From the NCBI RefSeq assembly GCF_003063265.1, contig NZ_NERU01000002.1:248001-312000 (forward strand): a stretch of DNA of 64,000 nucleotides, given 5' to 3'. This DNA is from Limnohabitans sp. WS1 (GTDB lineage: Bacteria; Pseudomonadota; Gammaproteobacteria; Burkholderiales; Burkholderiaceae_C). Of the stretch, positions 1 to 8,694 are shown piece by piece. Below the pieces are notes generated by a model. That model searched no databases and had not been told where the DNA came from. It saw nothing but the letters and a program-made list of their open reading frames with translations. Made by a program: the position numbers and the translations under genes. Numbering within the stretch: position 1 is the stretch's first letter; every line of letters begins with the position of its first letter.

Positions 1-3000
1 GCCGCCACCGGCCACGCTCACTTGGGTCAGATCGGACAGCGCCCGCACCGTCAAACCGAGGGTGCCAGCGCCTTCGGCCTTGATCACGGCGCGGTCCACC
101 AGCGCTGTGGTGTCCAGGTCGGTGGTGTTGGTGACAATCGCACCGGCCCCGGCAATGGCAAAACTCGGCGGCTTGCTGGCGGCCGGCTCGCTGGCGGCGG
201 CACTGTCCGAGCCCGAGCCTTTGGCCGGTTCGCTGGCTTCGGCCACGGGGGCCATGCTGGCATCACTGCCGTCCAGCTGGGCTTGGGTGTCGGCCGAATC
301 GGTGGCGGTTTTGTCGGCCAGGTTTTCTCCGGTGCTCTTGGGGGCGGCGGGTGGTTTTTCGCCCGCTGTGGCCCCGGCCACGCCCATGGCCACAATTTTT
401 CCGTCGGTTCGCGCTTCGACCCGCATGGCCCCCGCCACGATGGCCCCCACCGTGCCCTCGGTGGTGTCGGCACCGCCCGAATCGGCGTCGTTGTCACCCA
501 CATAGGCGCGGGTGTCGCCGGTGATGCTGTTGATGGCCAGGCCAATGCCCACGCCCGAGTTCTCGCTGCGCGAGACAGCGCCGGTCATGGCGATCACCCC
601 CAGCGAGGCGTTCGCTTCCACCACCACTTGGGTGGCATTCACAAAGGCTTCGCGGCTGATCGAGGCGCGGGTGGTTTCCTTGAGCTTGTTGTAAGACGCG
701 ATGCCATTGACGGCCACGCCCGCGCCTTGGCCCGAGGTGGGCGAAATCGAGACCAGCCAGTCGTCGGTTTCGGCTGTGGTTTCCAGCCGGAAGGTGTTGA
801 TTTCGGCCCGGTCGGCAATGCCGGCAATGGCCGTGTTGTCGCGCGACACCATCGAGAAAGTGCCCCCCACCGAGGTGCCCGATGCGCCTGCGGCCGGGGC
901 AGGGCCACCGGCGTGGTGCAGGCTCTGCACATGGTTGGCGGCTTTGACCACCGTGGAACCGGTGAAGCTGCGGGTGAAATTGATCTCGTCCACCGCTGGC
1001 CCGGTGGGAGCGACCCGTGTGGTGCTGACAAAGTCGCCCAGCACACCCAAGTCCTTGTCCAGGCTGTAGGTGTTGATGGGGATCAGCATCTCGACCAAGT
1101 CCGAATCAAACCCGACTTCTTTCACGTCATACGTCCAGGCGGCTCCCCCGGTGATGTGGGTGGTCAGCTTGGCCCCCGTGTCCACCCAAGCCCGGGTGTC
1201 GTTTTTCATGAAGCTCAAGTTCACCGCCCCGGCGGCGGCCAGGTTGGTGGCCGAAGACGTGGCCCCCACGCGGGTGTTGAAGCCGTCCAGCAAAAAGTCG
1301 GTGCCGCCCATGATGTTGGCATAGGCCGAGGAAAAACTGCTCCAGTCCAGCGGCAAACCGTTGGTGTAAAACTCGGGCATGTCGGTGGCCGCATGCACGG
1401 CCACATGGTTGCCCGTGACTTGGGCCCCCGAGCCCACCAAGGCGCGGGTGGTCATGTTGTGGTTGCCGTAATTGAAAGCGGCGGCCAGGCTGACTTTGGT
1501 GCCCTGCGAATCCTTGGTGTCCGAGGTCGCTTCGGCGGTGGCCACGCTTTGCAGCTGGCCCACCAGGGTTTGGGCGTCCACCACCGCGTTGCCCCCGGCG
1601 GTGACGATGGCCCCTGCGCCCACCGTGGCGCGGGTGGTGTGGTGTGATTCCGACCAGGTCAAGGCCCCGGCCAGGCGCAGGGCAGGGGGTTTGGACTCGG
1701 CCGGTGCACCGCCCGATTCCGTGTCCGCGCCGCCGGAGACCTCATCCGCCATGGCCTTGAAGCTGGCCAACAAACCTGCTTCGGCCGCAGCGCCTGCATC
1801 GTCCTTGGAGTATTCCAAAGAAGTGGGCAATCCGGCCAAAGCGCTTTCTTCCTCTTCTTCAGAGGCGTTGGCCGAAGTGGCCGAAATCGCGTTTTTGGCC
1901 GAGGCGTTCATGGCCATGATGCTGACGTGGCCGTCGGCCGTGATCTGCCCGTCCATGGTCACGCTGGTGGTGGACTTTTGCAGCGACAGCGCCCCCACCA
2001 CCCCGGCCGTGCCCCCGCCATACACCGTCACCTCGGCGGTAGTGTCGTACTGACCCGAATGAAAGGCTTGCAGCAAGACATCGCCGCCGCTTTGCAGGGT
2101 GGCCCCCGCCGCCACATTCACCGTGGTGTTCACCTCGGAAGTGGAACCTGCAAACACAATCGACGCCACATTGGCTGCGCCGGTGTCGGGATCGGTCACA
2201 CCCGCTGCCGCACTGGCCATGGACACCGTGGTTTTGGAGGCGGCCACCAAAGCGATGTCGCCATCGGCCTGCAGGCTGGCCCCGCCTTTGACGTCGACCG
2301 TGGTGTTGCCCAGCACGCGGGCAAAACCGGCGCTCAGGTTGGCTTTGGCCGAACCTTCTGTGGCGGTTTCCACACTCACCGAACGGTCGGCCATGGCCGT
2401 CAGGGCGATGTTTTCGGTGGCTCTGAGCACCGCCGTGGGCTGCAAAGTGACGGTGGCATTGCCCTTGGCCTGCACATAGGACAGGCTGGCTGCAAACGGC
2501 ATTTCGCTCAGCGCCAGGTTCACGAGCTCTTGCTGGATGGTCCCCGAGGTGCCGCCAAACGAGGCGGCCGACTCGATCGAGGCCGTCAGCGTGACATTGC
2601 GCCCGGTCAGTGTGCCCGCCACATCGATGCTGGCGTTGGCCTCTGCCATGCTGATGAAGGTGACCCATTCGCTGGCCTTGCTGGCCGTGAGCGTGATGTC
2701 CCCCGCCGTGTAGGTGGTGCCGCTTTGGTTGATGACCGACGCGTCCAGCGTGGCCCCCGACTGCACCGTGATCGACGGGGCGTCCAAGGTGATGTTGCCG
2801 CTGTGGCCCAAAGAGGGCGTTGAGGGGTTGTTGCCGATGGCGGTGGCGGCTGCGGCCACGCCGCTGGCCGAGCCTGCCGCTGCCGTCACCTTGCGGGTGT
2901 TCAGCGTCACGCCGGAGTTCACCTTCAAGGTTTTGGTGGCGTCCAGCGACAGGTTGGCCCCGTTGGTGTACACGCTGCCCGAAACCACCAAGTCTTCCGG

Positions 3001-4146
3001 GTCAATGTAGGCCAGACCGGCCGGGCCCTGGTCGCTGCCCGCGTCCAGGGTCACGCTGTTCAAGTGGATTTGTTTGGCCGCCGACAGCTCGATGAAACCG
3101 CCCGCGCCCGTGCCGTCACCGCGCGCGGCCAAAGTGGCCCCGGCCGCATTGCTGGCGCTGCCATGGGCAAACAAGCTCACTTGCCCGCCCTGGCCCCCAC
3201 TGCCCAATGCGGCCGTGGCCGACACCAGCGCTTGTGCCCCCAAATCGATGTTGCCACCGGCCACCACACGCACCCCTCCGGCCTGATTCCAGTGCGAGGC
3301 GTCGGCCAAGAGTTTGCCGTTCAGCAGCACATCGCCCGGGGTGGTGATGTCGATCACGCCATCGCGTTCGACCACCGGGTTCAAACTGCGCAAATCGCCC
3401 AGGTTGACCGCCGAGCCCGCTGCGCGGCCCCCCACCATGACACGGCCATTGACCACCACCGCTTGCGCGGCGTCCTGGCCCTGACCGGCCATGATCTGCA
3501 CGCCATCTCGGGCGTTGATTTCGCCGTCGATGCGCACCGAGCCGGTGCTCGAACGCTCAAACTGCCCCGACAAAATGCCCGTGACCTGGTTGGCCGACAA
3601 GCCCGGGCCAGAGGCCAGCATGGCATCCACAAAGGTGGTGGAGGGCGCGGCAAAAGTCAGTCGGCCCGTGTCGATGCGGCCATTGGGGCCAACACCAAAA
3701 CCGTGCCGGTCGATGAACAACAAATTGCCGCCCACCGCGCCCGCGTCCGAGCCCAGGCGGCTTTGCAGCACACCATCGACTTGCACCCGCCCATCGCGCA
3801 CCACATTGACCAGCCAGTTGGCCCCGGTGGGCACCACCAGCTGGACGGTGTCGCCGTTGCCCACCTGAAACCGCGAGAAGTTGTTGAAGGCATTGCCATC
3901 GCGCAAGGTCGTTGTGGTGACCGTTTTGAGCCCCACTTGCGGGCTGTTGACCAGCGTTTGAGTGGCGGCCGAGCCGCTCAGGGTGGTGATGACCGTGCCG
4001 TTGGTGGTTTGCGCCACCGCCCAAGGCACCCCTGCGCCCAGCGACACCGCCGCTGCCAGCGGCAACTGCGCCACCCGAACCACTTGGCGGCGCAAGCTGC
4101 TGGCCGACTTGACAGAGGCTGGCGGTGTGTAAACGGGCTTGGACAT
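1..4146 (-). CDS. TpsA-type filamentous surface exoprotein (LktA-like), partial at left edge
   Basis: The frame opens at an ATG at 4146 and stays open for 1,382 codons to the window edge, so the C terminus is missing. The N terminus has a long signal region (basic SLRRQ, then a hydrophobic stretch ending near AVAQ at about residue 45). A secretion-domain-like segment follows, containing NAFNNFSRFQVGNGDTV, as in two-partner-secretion exoproteins and especially LktA-family adhesins. The rest is Gly/Ala/Thr/Val/Asn-rich with many short repeats of beta-helix character. It is the last gene in view of a leftward operon behind the SapC-family gene (85 bp gap). A matching TpsB transporter lies at 18847-20532. 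The likely role is a secreted or surface-anchored adhesin or matrix protein; the subfamily is inferred. Confidence 0.85.
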   Translation of the reverse strand, partial: MSKPVYTPPASVKSASSLRRQVVRVAQLPLAAAVSLGAGVPWAVAQTTNGTVITTLSGSAATQTLVNSPQVGLKTVTTTTLRDGNAFNNFSRFQVGNGDTVQLVVPTGANWLVNVVRDGRVQVDGVLQSRLGSDAGAVGGNLLFIDRHGFGVGPNGRIDTGRLTFAAPSTTFVDAMLASGPGLSANQVTGILSGQFERSSTGSVRIDGEINARDGVQIMAGQGQDAAQAVVVNGRVMVGGRAAGSAVNLGDLRSLNPVVERDGVIDITTPGDVLLNGKLLADASHWNQAGGVRVVAGGNIDLGAQALVSATAALGSGGQGGQVSLFAHGSASNAAGATLAARGDGTGAGGFIELSAAKQIHLNSVTLDAGSDQGPAGLAYIDPEDLVVSGSVYTNGANLSLDATKTLKVNSGVTLNTRKVTAAAGSASGVAAAATAIGNNPSTPSLGHSGNITLDAPSITVQSGATLDASVINQSGTTYTAGDITLTASKASEWVTFISMAEANASIDVAGTLTGRNVTLTASIESAASFGGTSGTIQQELVNLALSEMPFAASLSYVQAKGNATVTLQPTAVLRATENIALTAMADRSVSVETATEGSAKANLSAGFARVLGNTTVDVKGGASLQADGDIALVAASKTTVSMASAAAGVTDPDTGAANVASIVFAGSTSEVNTTVNVAAGATLQSGGDVLLQAFHSGQYDTTAEVTVYGGGTAGVVGALSLQKSTTSVTMDGQITADGHVSIMAMNASAKNAISATSANASEEEEESALAGLPTSLEYSKDDAGAAAEAGLLASFKAMADEVSGGADTESGGAPAESKPPALRLAGALTWSESHHTTRATVGAGAIVTAGGNAVVDAQTLVGQLQSVATAEATSDTKDSQGTKVSLAAAFNYGNHNMTTRALVGSGAQVTGNHVAVHAATDMPEFYTNGLPLDWSSFSSAYANIMGGTDFLLDGFNTRVGATSSATNLAAAGAVNLSFMKNDTRAWVDTGAKLTTHITGGAAWTYDVKEVGFDSDLVEMLIPINTYSLDKDLGVLGDFVSTTRVAPTGPAVDEINFTRSFTGSTVVKAANHVQSLHHAGGPAPAAGASGTSVGGTFSMVSRDNTAIAGIADRAEINTFRLETTAETDDWLVSISPTSGQGAGVAVNGIASYNKLKETTRASISREAFVNATQVVVEANASLGVIAMTGAVSRSENSGVGIGLAINSITGDTRAYVGDNDADSGGADTTEGTVGAIVAGAMRVEARTDGKIVAMGVAGATAGEKPPAAPKSTGENLADKTATDSADTQAQLDGSDASMAPVAEASEPAKGSGSDSAAASEPAASKPPSFAIAGAGAIVTNTTDLDTTALVDRAVIKAEGAGTLGLTVRALSDLTQVSVAGGG

Positions 4147-4231
4147 GGTCAACTTTCGGGAAGCGCACAGGCGCTTTTAAAAACAGGGAAATGCGGCAGT
4201 CACAACGCAGCAAGGCAGGGGCAAAAGCCCG

Positions 4232-5062
4232 TCAGGTGGTTTTGGCGGCAGGCACAGCGACCGACTCGGCCTGAGCCAAAGGCCCGGCTTGGCCGTTCAA
4301 AGCCGCCAATTGCTGGGCTTCTTGCAAAGCCGCTTGTTTGGCCAACTCGCCCGAGCGGGCCACCAACTGGCGGAACTGGCGCAGCGACAACAGATGCAAA
4401 TACGCCAGTGTCAGTGCGCCGCTGGTGTGCAGGGCGTGCACCGTGTCGGCCGGCAGGCCTTGCAGCCTGGCCTCGTCCACCGTCATGAAGCCGTGCAACT
4501 CCAGGTCGCGGCCATCGGGCAAGATCACTTGCAAAGACCGATCAACCAAAACACCGGCCGCATCCAGCTGGGCCAGCTGCGCGGTGGTGGCCCCCATGCC
4601 CGCGTCGGTCTCGGTCAGCTGGCGCAAGCGCTCCAGCAGCCAAGGCAGCTCTTGCCCCTCAGCATTAAAGAGCGGGTCGCCCACCGAGGGGTTGAGGGCC
4701 TCGGGCCGCACCGCCACCAAAAAACGCCCATCGTCGGACTCGCGCACCAAGCGAAACGGCCAAGTGGCCAAGGTGGCGGGCAGGTACTGACCCTGCCAAG
4801 CGCCGTCGGCCGCCACAAACAGGTTGTGCCCGGCCTGCAAACCGGTCACGGCCAAAAGGCTCAGGGCACCGTCGGGCTGGCGTGCCATGACACAGGGGTA
4901 TTCGGCGCAAGCCGCAGGCAGCTCGGCCACCGTCAGGGCCACCGTGACCGAATCGCGGGCAAAACCGTAATCGGGCGACTGGCGGTTGAGCTTGAGGTGC
5001 CCGTGTGCCTCGCGGTGCAAGATCACCAGGTCGTTGTTCACAGTTGAGAGTTCAGCGGTCAT
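4232..5062 (-). CDS. SapC family protein
   Basis: A 276-aa protein without signal peptide or membrane segment, starting MTAELSTVNNDLVILHREAHG. It has the layout of the SapC family (PF07277): a beta-rich N half with 'YPCVMARQPDG' and 'PFRLVRESDDGRFLVAV', a 'LFNAEGQELPWLLERLRQL' segment, and a helical C-terminal third. SapC was named from the Campylobacter fetus S-layer locus; its biochemical role is unknown. Here it sits immediately upstream of the giant exoprotein gene on the same strand, which supports a role in making, modifying or presenting a surface protein. The family call is from remembered motifs; the function in this operon is inference. Confidence 0.8.
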   Translation of the reverse strand: MTAELSTVNNDLVILHREAHGHLKLNRQSPDYGFARDSVTVALTVAELPAACAEYPCVMARQPDGALSLLAVTGLQAGHNLFVAADGAWQGQYLPATLATWPFRLVRESDDGRFLVAVRPEALNPSVGDPLFNAEGQELPWLLERLRQLTETDAGMGATTAQLAQLDAAGVLVDRSLQVILPDGRDLELHGFMTVDEARLQGLPADTVHALHTSGALTLAYLHLLSLRQFRQLVARSGELAKQAALQEAQQLAALNGQAGPLAQAESVAVPAAKTT

Positions 5063-5140
5063 GGTTCAAGGCTTTCAAAAAATTCGGGTCAAAAAGTGTC
5101 TGAGAAATGGGGGCCGATGGGAGGGGTGGAGAACTCGACC

Positions 5141-6001
5141 TCACCCCGGTCGCCGGGCCAACTCGCGGCGCAAAGCCTCTTCGTCCCGGCGCAGGCGTTG
5201 CAAGGCGTTGTCCTCGTCGGCACTGAACTGCGTCCGGGCCGACAAAGACTGGATGCGGGCCTGGGTGCTGGCCAACTCGGCCAACACGATCTCGCGGGCA
5301 TGCCGGTCACGCTGGCGCTGGGCATCACCACCGGACCCCGCTGGAGCGGCTTGTGGGCTGGGTGGGGGTGCTGAAGTGGTTGAGGCGGTGTGTGACACCG
5401 TTGCTGAGGCCGTGGGCCGCAGGGCCAAAGGGGGTGGCACAGACGGGGCCGTGTTGGACTGGCCAGAGGCGGGGGCTGCCACCGTGGCAGCGGCCAGGGG
5501 CAGCTGGGACACCTGAGGTGCAGCCACAGGCATCGCCCCCAGGGGTGGGGTGGGTAAACCGTCGAATGCACCGAAAGAGCCAGAAACAGCAGAGGAGCCA
5601 GAACCACCAAAGGACCCCAATGAAACGGCGGAAGGGCTTGGTACGGACGTGGAGGTCGGTAACTGTGGTGAATTGGCAACAGCGCCAGTGGGCAAGGCAT
5701 TCGGTGAAAGCACTGCCACACGCTGAGGCAGGGCAGGGGCCTGGGCCTGCGACCAGCGGCCTTGTTGGGCCAAAGTGCAGCCCTGTGCCCGGGCCTGCAG
5801 CGGGTGAATGTCATTGGTGAACAAGGGGCCGGGACAGCTGTAAAGCGGTGCGGCTGAAACAGCCTCAGAAGGGGACAAAGGCGGCGCAGCCCCCGCCGCC
5901 AGCGCCCAAGCCATGCCCACCACACCGGCCACTGCACCACGCAGCACGCCCTGCGCCATGAAGCGCTCAGCGGAAGGCACAGGCAAAGACAAGGTGTTCA
6001 T
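5141..6001 (-). CDS. Secreted Pro/Ala/Ser-rich protein of unknown function
   Basis: A 286-aa protein I do not recognise by function. The N terminus has a signal-peptide-like hydrophobic stretch (about residues 18-38, ending AAGAAPP). Next comes a small two-cysteine module, YSCPGPLFTNDIHPLQAR then QGC, of a kind seen in other Burkholderiales periplasmic proteins. The middle (about 90-215) is low-complexity Pro/Ala/Ser/Thr. The last 60 residues are charged and predicted helical or coiled coil (AREIVLAELASTQARIQ...). It is first in the operon with the SapC-family and exoprotein genes (78 bp gap). No clear Shine-Dalgarno sequence precedes the ATG at 6001; an internal ATG at 5959 would shorten the signal region. 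It may be a periplasmic accessory for exoprotein export. Confidence 0.75.
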   Translation of the reverse strand: MNTLSLPVPSAERFMAQGVLRGAVAGVVGMAWALAAGAAPPLSPSEAVSAAPLYSCPGPLFTNDIHPLQARAQGCTLAQQGRWSQAQAPALPQRVAVLSPNALPTGAVANSPQLPTSTSVPSPSAVSLGSFGGSGSSAVSGSFGAFDGLPTPPLGAMPVAAPQVSQLPLAAATVAAPASGQSNTAPSVPPPLALRPTASATVSHTASTTSAPPPSPQAAPAGSGGDAQRQRDRHAREIVLAELASTQARIQSLSARTQFSADEDNALQRLRRDEEALRRELARRPG

Positions 6002-6142
6002 TTCAAAATAATTTTTGTGTATTTATTGATGTTAGCATTTGATGCAAATGAGATTGTTGTATTTTACGATTGCATGCTAACATTTCCCCGTCAATCGACA
6101 GGATCGACAAATTCCACTTCCCCAACCCTCAAGGAAATTTCC
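6002..6142. promoter_or_regulatory. AT-rich divergent control region with 10-bp inverted repeat
   Basis: This is the only spacer between the leftward exoprotein operon and the rightward pilin gene, so it must hold both promoters. It is far more AT-rich than its surroundings. A perfect inverted repeat, ATGTTAGCAT at 6029-6038 and ATGCTAACAT at 6074-6083, has centres 45 bp apart, a spacing that suits a DNA-bending or looping regulator. Several TATTTT/TATTGA-like -10 candidates exist on both strands and I cannot choose between them. AAGGA at 6131-6135 is the pilin ribosome binding site. Confidence 0.55.
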
Positions 6143-7015
6143 ATGAAGCGCAACCTCAAACCAGCCGGCAAGCAACGCGGCTTCACTTTGGTCGAGATGT
6201 CCGTCACGATGGCAGCAGCAGGTTTGCTGTTTTCCGCCGTGACCACCGGCCAAGAACTGATTGATCAGGCCAAAGCGACCAAGCTGATCAACGATGTCAA
6301 GACTGTTGAAATGCAAATTCAGCAATATGCGCAGCTCAAGGGCCGTATGCCCGGTGATTGCGATGCGGATGGTGTGATTGATTACAAAGCTGATGAAAAC
6401 ACAACAACCAGCTTACGCACAGATACCGGTAATAACTCTCGCGCCAGCGAATACGCTTACACCGTAGCCTTGCCCACCATTCCAGCCGATGGTGCAGCTG
6501 CAGCAGCCCAAACTGCTGGTTGTGCTCTTATGGGTGCAGGTACTGTGGCTGACGTTGCTGCAAGTACTTCCAACGCCAACGTGTGGCTCAACGACTTGAA
6601 ACTCGCCGGCGTGGTCAGCGACAGTGCATCCAACCGCAAATTGGCCAAACTCGTGCATGAAGATTTCATGTTCGTGGGTAAGGTCACCGATGCAGGTGGT
6701 GGTGCTGCTGTTGGCGCTGACTACAACGCCATCGTCATTCACAACGTGCCCCAGTGGATGGCGCGTCGCCTCTCCACATCCATCAACGGTCAAGATTCAC
6801 GAGCTGACCGCACACGCGTTCGTTTGTTGCAACGTGAAACTAGTACAGCAGGTACTTATTCCCAACTTTGGCAAACTATTCAAATGGACGACGATGCCGG
6901 TGCTGTAGGAACCACGACCACTGCAACCCGTGACGGCATGGTCACCGTGGTTTATTTCTTTGATCGCATTCCAGAGTCCAAGGCTGGCGCAACTGCATCA
7001 ACAACACCAGTTTGA
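6143..7015 (+). CDS. Type IV prepilin, probable major subunit of the pilus-like system
   Basis: A 290-aa protein with a 13-residue basic leader ending QRG and a class III cleavage site G|FTLVE, keeping Glu at mature position 5, followed by a hydrophobic helix. Residues 70-80 read PGDCDADGVID, a DxDxDG loop of the calcium-binding type. The C-terminal end has ARRLSTSINGQDSRADRTRV and YFFDRIPE. The same three segments recur in the prepilin at 18059, so the two are paralogues. The start at 6143 is favoured by AAGGA 7 nt upstream. Base composition is lower in GC than in neighbouring genes. It has its own terminator before the assembly genes, which fits strong separate expression of a major pilin. 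Confidence 0.87.
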   Translation: MKRNLKPAGKQRGFTLVEMSVTMAAAGLLFSAVTTGQELIDQAKATKLINDVKTVEMQIQQYAQLKGRMPGDCDADGVIDYKADENTTTSLRTDTGNNSRASEYAYTVALPTIPADGAAAAAQTAGCALMGAGTVADVAASTSNANVWLNDLKLAGVVSDSASNRKLAKLVHEDFMFVGKVTDAGGGAAVGADYNAIVIHNVPQWMARRLSTSINGQDSRADRTRVRLLQRETSTAGTYSQLWQTIQMDDDAGAVGTTTTATRDGMVTVVYFFDRIPESKAGATASTTPV

Positions 7016-7045
7016 TGACCTTCTGATCTAACGCCCCCCTAAAGC

Positions 7046-7080
7046 CCCGGGATGCCCAACATCCCGGGACCGCTTTTCTC
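7046..7080 (+). terminator. Rho-independent terminator after the prepilin gene
   Basis: Stem CCCGGGAT (7046-7053) pairs with ATCCCGGG (7061-7068) around a 7-nt loop, followed by ACCGCTTTTCTC and more T-rich sequence. It separates the prepilin from the pilus-assembly operon that begins at 7123, probably letting only part of the transcription through. Confidence 0.75.
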
Positions 7081-7122
7081 TATTTTTCCAAATTCGACGG
7101 CATCCACGCTCCTCCCCATTTC

Positions 7123-8694
7123 ATGAAAACCCTGTTGGTCAGCATGTCGCGCACCGCGACCGCCTACGGTACACACCCCGTTCGCTATGCCGTGCTCAGT
7201 GGCCGCAAGGTGCTGGTGCAGGGGCAGGGGGCGATTGACGAAATGGCGCAGCAGGGCGGGCAGTCTTTGCGGCTGAGCCTGGACTCGCCGGCCAACCTGA
7301 CCGAGCGTTTGCGTTTGCGTGCCCTGTCGCGGCGTTTTGTGCCGGTGCTGGTACAGCGGCATTTGACCGACAGCGGCACCTTCACCGAACGCTTTCGGGT
7401 TCGCAGCCGCGTGAACTGGTTGCGCCAGGGCGAGGCCGAGGTCGATGTGTTGGCCATGCTCGAAGACGATGCCGAGCTGGCGCACGAGTTGTTGCCCACA
7501 CGCGAGCGGCCTTTGACCCATTTGTTGACCGCCGAGGCCGCTGTGGCCGCCCTGGTGGGCGCGGTCACGCAGGCGGCGGTGCTGGTGCACTGGTGGCATG
7601 TGGGCGGCTTGCGCAGCTTGGGCGTGCGCGAGGGCCGGGTGATTTGGCAGCGTGTGCAGTCCTTCAACATCCAATCGGGTGATGTGGCCACGGGTGACTT
7701 GGGCGCTGGCAAGTGGAAAACCTGGCTGGACTCGGCCGTGCGCACCGCGCCTTTGGAGTTTTCGGGCCTGCATGGCCATGTGATTCGCTTGGGCAATGGC
7801 CCGTGGGCGAGCGAGGGCGAGTGGGCCAGCAACGGTTCGCGTGAACTGGTGCTCAAGCTGCAGGCTTTGTTTCAGGGGCTGCCGGGCAACGAGGTCTTGC
7901 TGCAGCCCGAGTTGTATGGGCTGGCTTTTGCTTCGCCCCGTGAGAGTTTGATTGTGAACGGCTACCGTCAGCGTGTGATGGCCTGGCATGTGGCCCCGGC
8001 CTTGGCGGCCACGGCGAGCTTGTTGGGTGTGGTCTTGCTGGGTGCAGGCTTGTGGTGGCACACCCAGGCGCAGCAAACCCTGGCAGGTTTGAAACAAGAA
8101 CAACTGGGCATGCAGGCGCAGGCGCAGGCGCTGCAAAAGCTCAAGCCCCCGCCCGAGGCCGTGATGGCGCTGCGTTCGGCCGCCTGGCGCGAGACCGCCT
8201 TGGGCGCCAATTTGCGGGCCGACCGATTTTTGAAAGAAATGCTCACCCAAATACCGGCCGGGGTGCAGGTGCAGTCCCTGACCATCACACGCAACGGCGC
8301 GGCTGCCGAGCGGGTGCGAGTGGCCGATGGCCAGCCGGTGCTGCAGGCCAATGCCGGTGCGGGCAACGGCCGCAAGGCACAGCTGGCCAAAAAAGACAGT
8401 GCCAAAGACCCGGGCGCGGTGAGCTTGCAGCCCGCTGGCTTTGTGGATGGTTTTACCTCGGGCACCCCGCTGCGGCGCATGCCGGTGGCGGGTGAGCCGA
8501 GTTTTCAGGTGGACTTGAACATTGTGGTGCCCGGCAGCTATGCCAGTGCCAAGCTCAAGGCCGAAAGCCTGGCCGAGCGCCTGACCCTGATGGGCCGCTT
8601 GACCGACACCCAGCTGACCTTTGAAGACACCGCAGCCGGTACCCCCGGGGCGCGTTTGAAGACGCGTTTGACCATTGCAGCGGGGGCTTTTTGA
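7123..8694 (+). CDS. PilM/PilN-like inner-membrane assembly protein (MshI/GspL type)
   Basis: A 523-aa protein in the position of mshI. Residues 1-280 look like a cytoplasmic PilM/GspL-type actin-like domain. One membrane helix lies at about 290-312 (ALAATASLLGVVLLGAGLWW), followed by a coiled stretch and a periplasmic ferredoxin-like PilN/GspL region starting near DRFLKEMLTQIPAGV. Such proteins link the assembly ATPase to the periplasmic alignment complex. Sequence identity to known families appears weak, so the call relies on architecture and on the neighbouring ATPase, platform and secretin genes. It overlaps the next gene by 4 bp. Confidence 0.75.
   Translation: MKTLLVSMSRTATAYGTHPVRYAVLSGRKVLVQGQGAIDEMAQQGGQSLRLSLDSPANLTERLRLRALSRRFVPVLVQRHLTDSGTFTERFRVRSRVNWLRQGEAEVDVLAMLEDDAELAHELLPTRERPLTHLLTAEAAVAALVGAVTQAAVLVHWWHVGGLRSLGVREGRVIWQRVQSFNIQSGDVATGDLGAGKWKTWLDSAVRTAPLEFSGLHGHVIRLGNGPWASEGEWASNGSRELVLKLQALFQGLPGNEVLLQPELYGLAFASPRESLIVNGYRQRVMAWHVAPALAATASLLGVVLLGAGLWWHTQAQQTLAGLKQEQLGMQAQAQALQKLKPPPEAVMALRSAAWRETALGANLRADRFLKEMLTQIPAGVQVQSLTITRNGAAAERVRVADGQPVLQANAGAGNGRKAQLAKKDSAKDPGAVSLQPAGFVDGFTSGTPLRRMPVAGEPSFQVDLNIVVPGSYASAKLKAESLAERLTLMGRLTDTQLTFEDTAAGTPGARLKTRLTIAAGAF

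Noticed and set aside
22..1647. Long plus-strand open frame (541 codons) inside the exoprotein gene
   Set aside because: It is codon-aligned antisense to the exoprotein frame; lack of stops follows from GC-rich codon use. Its Gly/His/Arg-rich translation is not protein-like. The same applies to 1927-2823 and 3064-4488.
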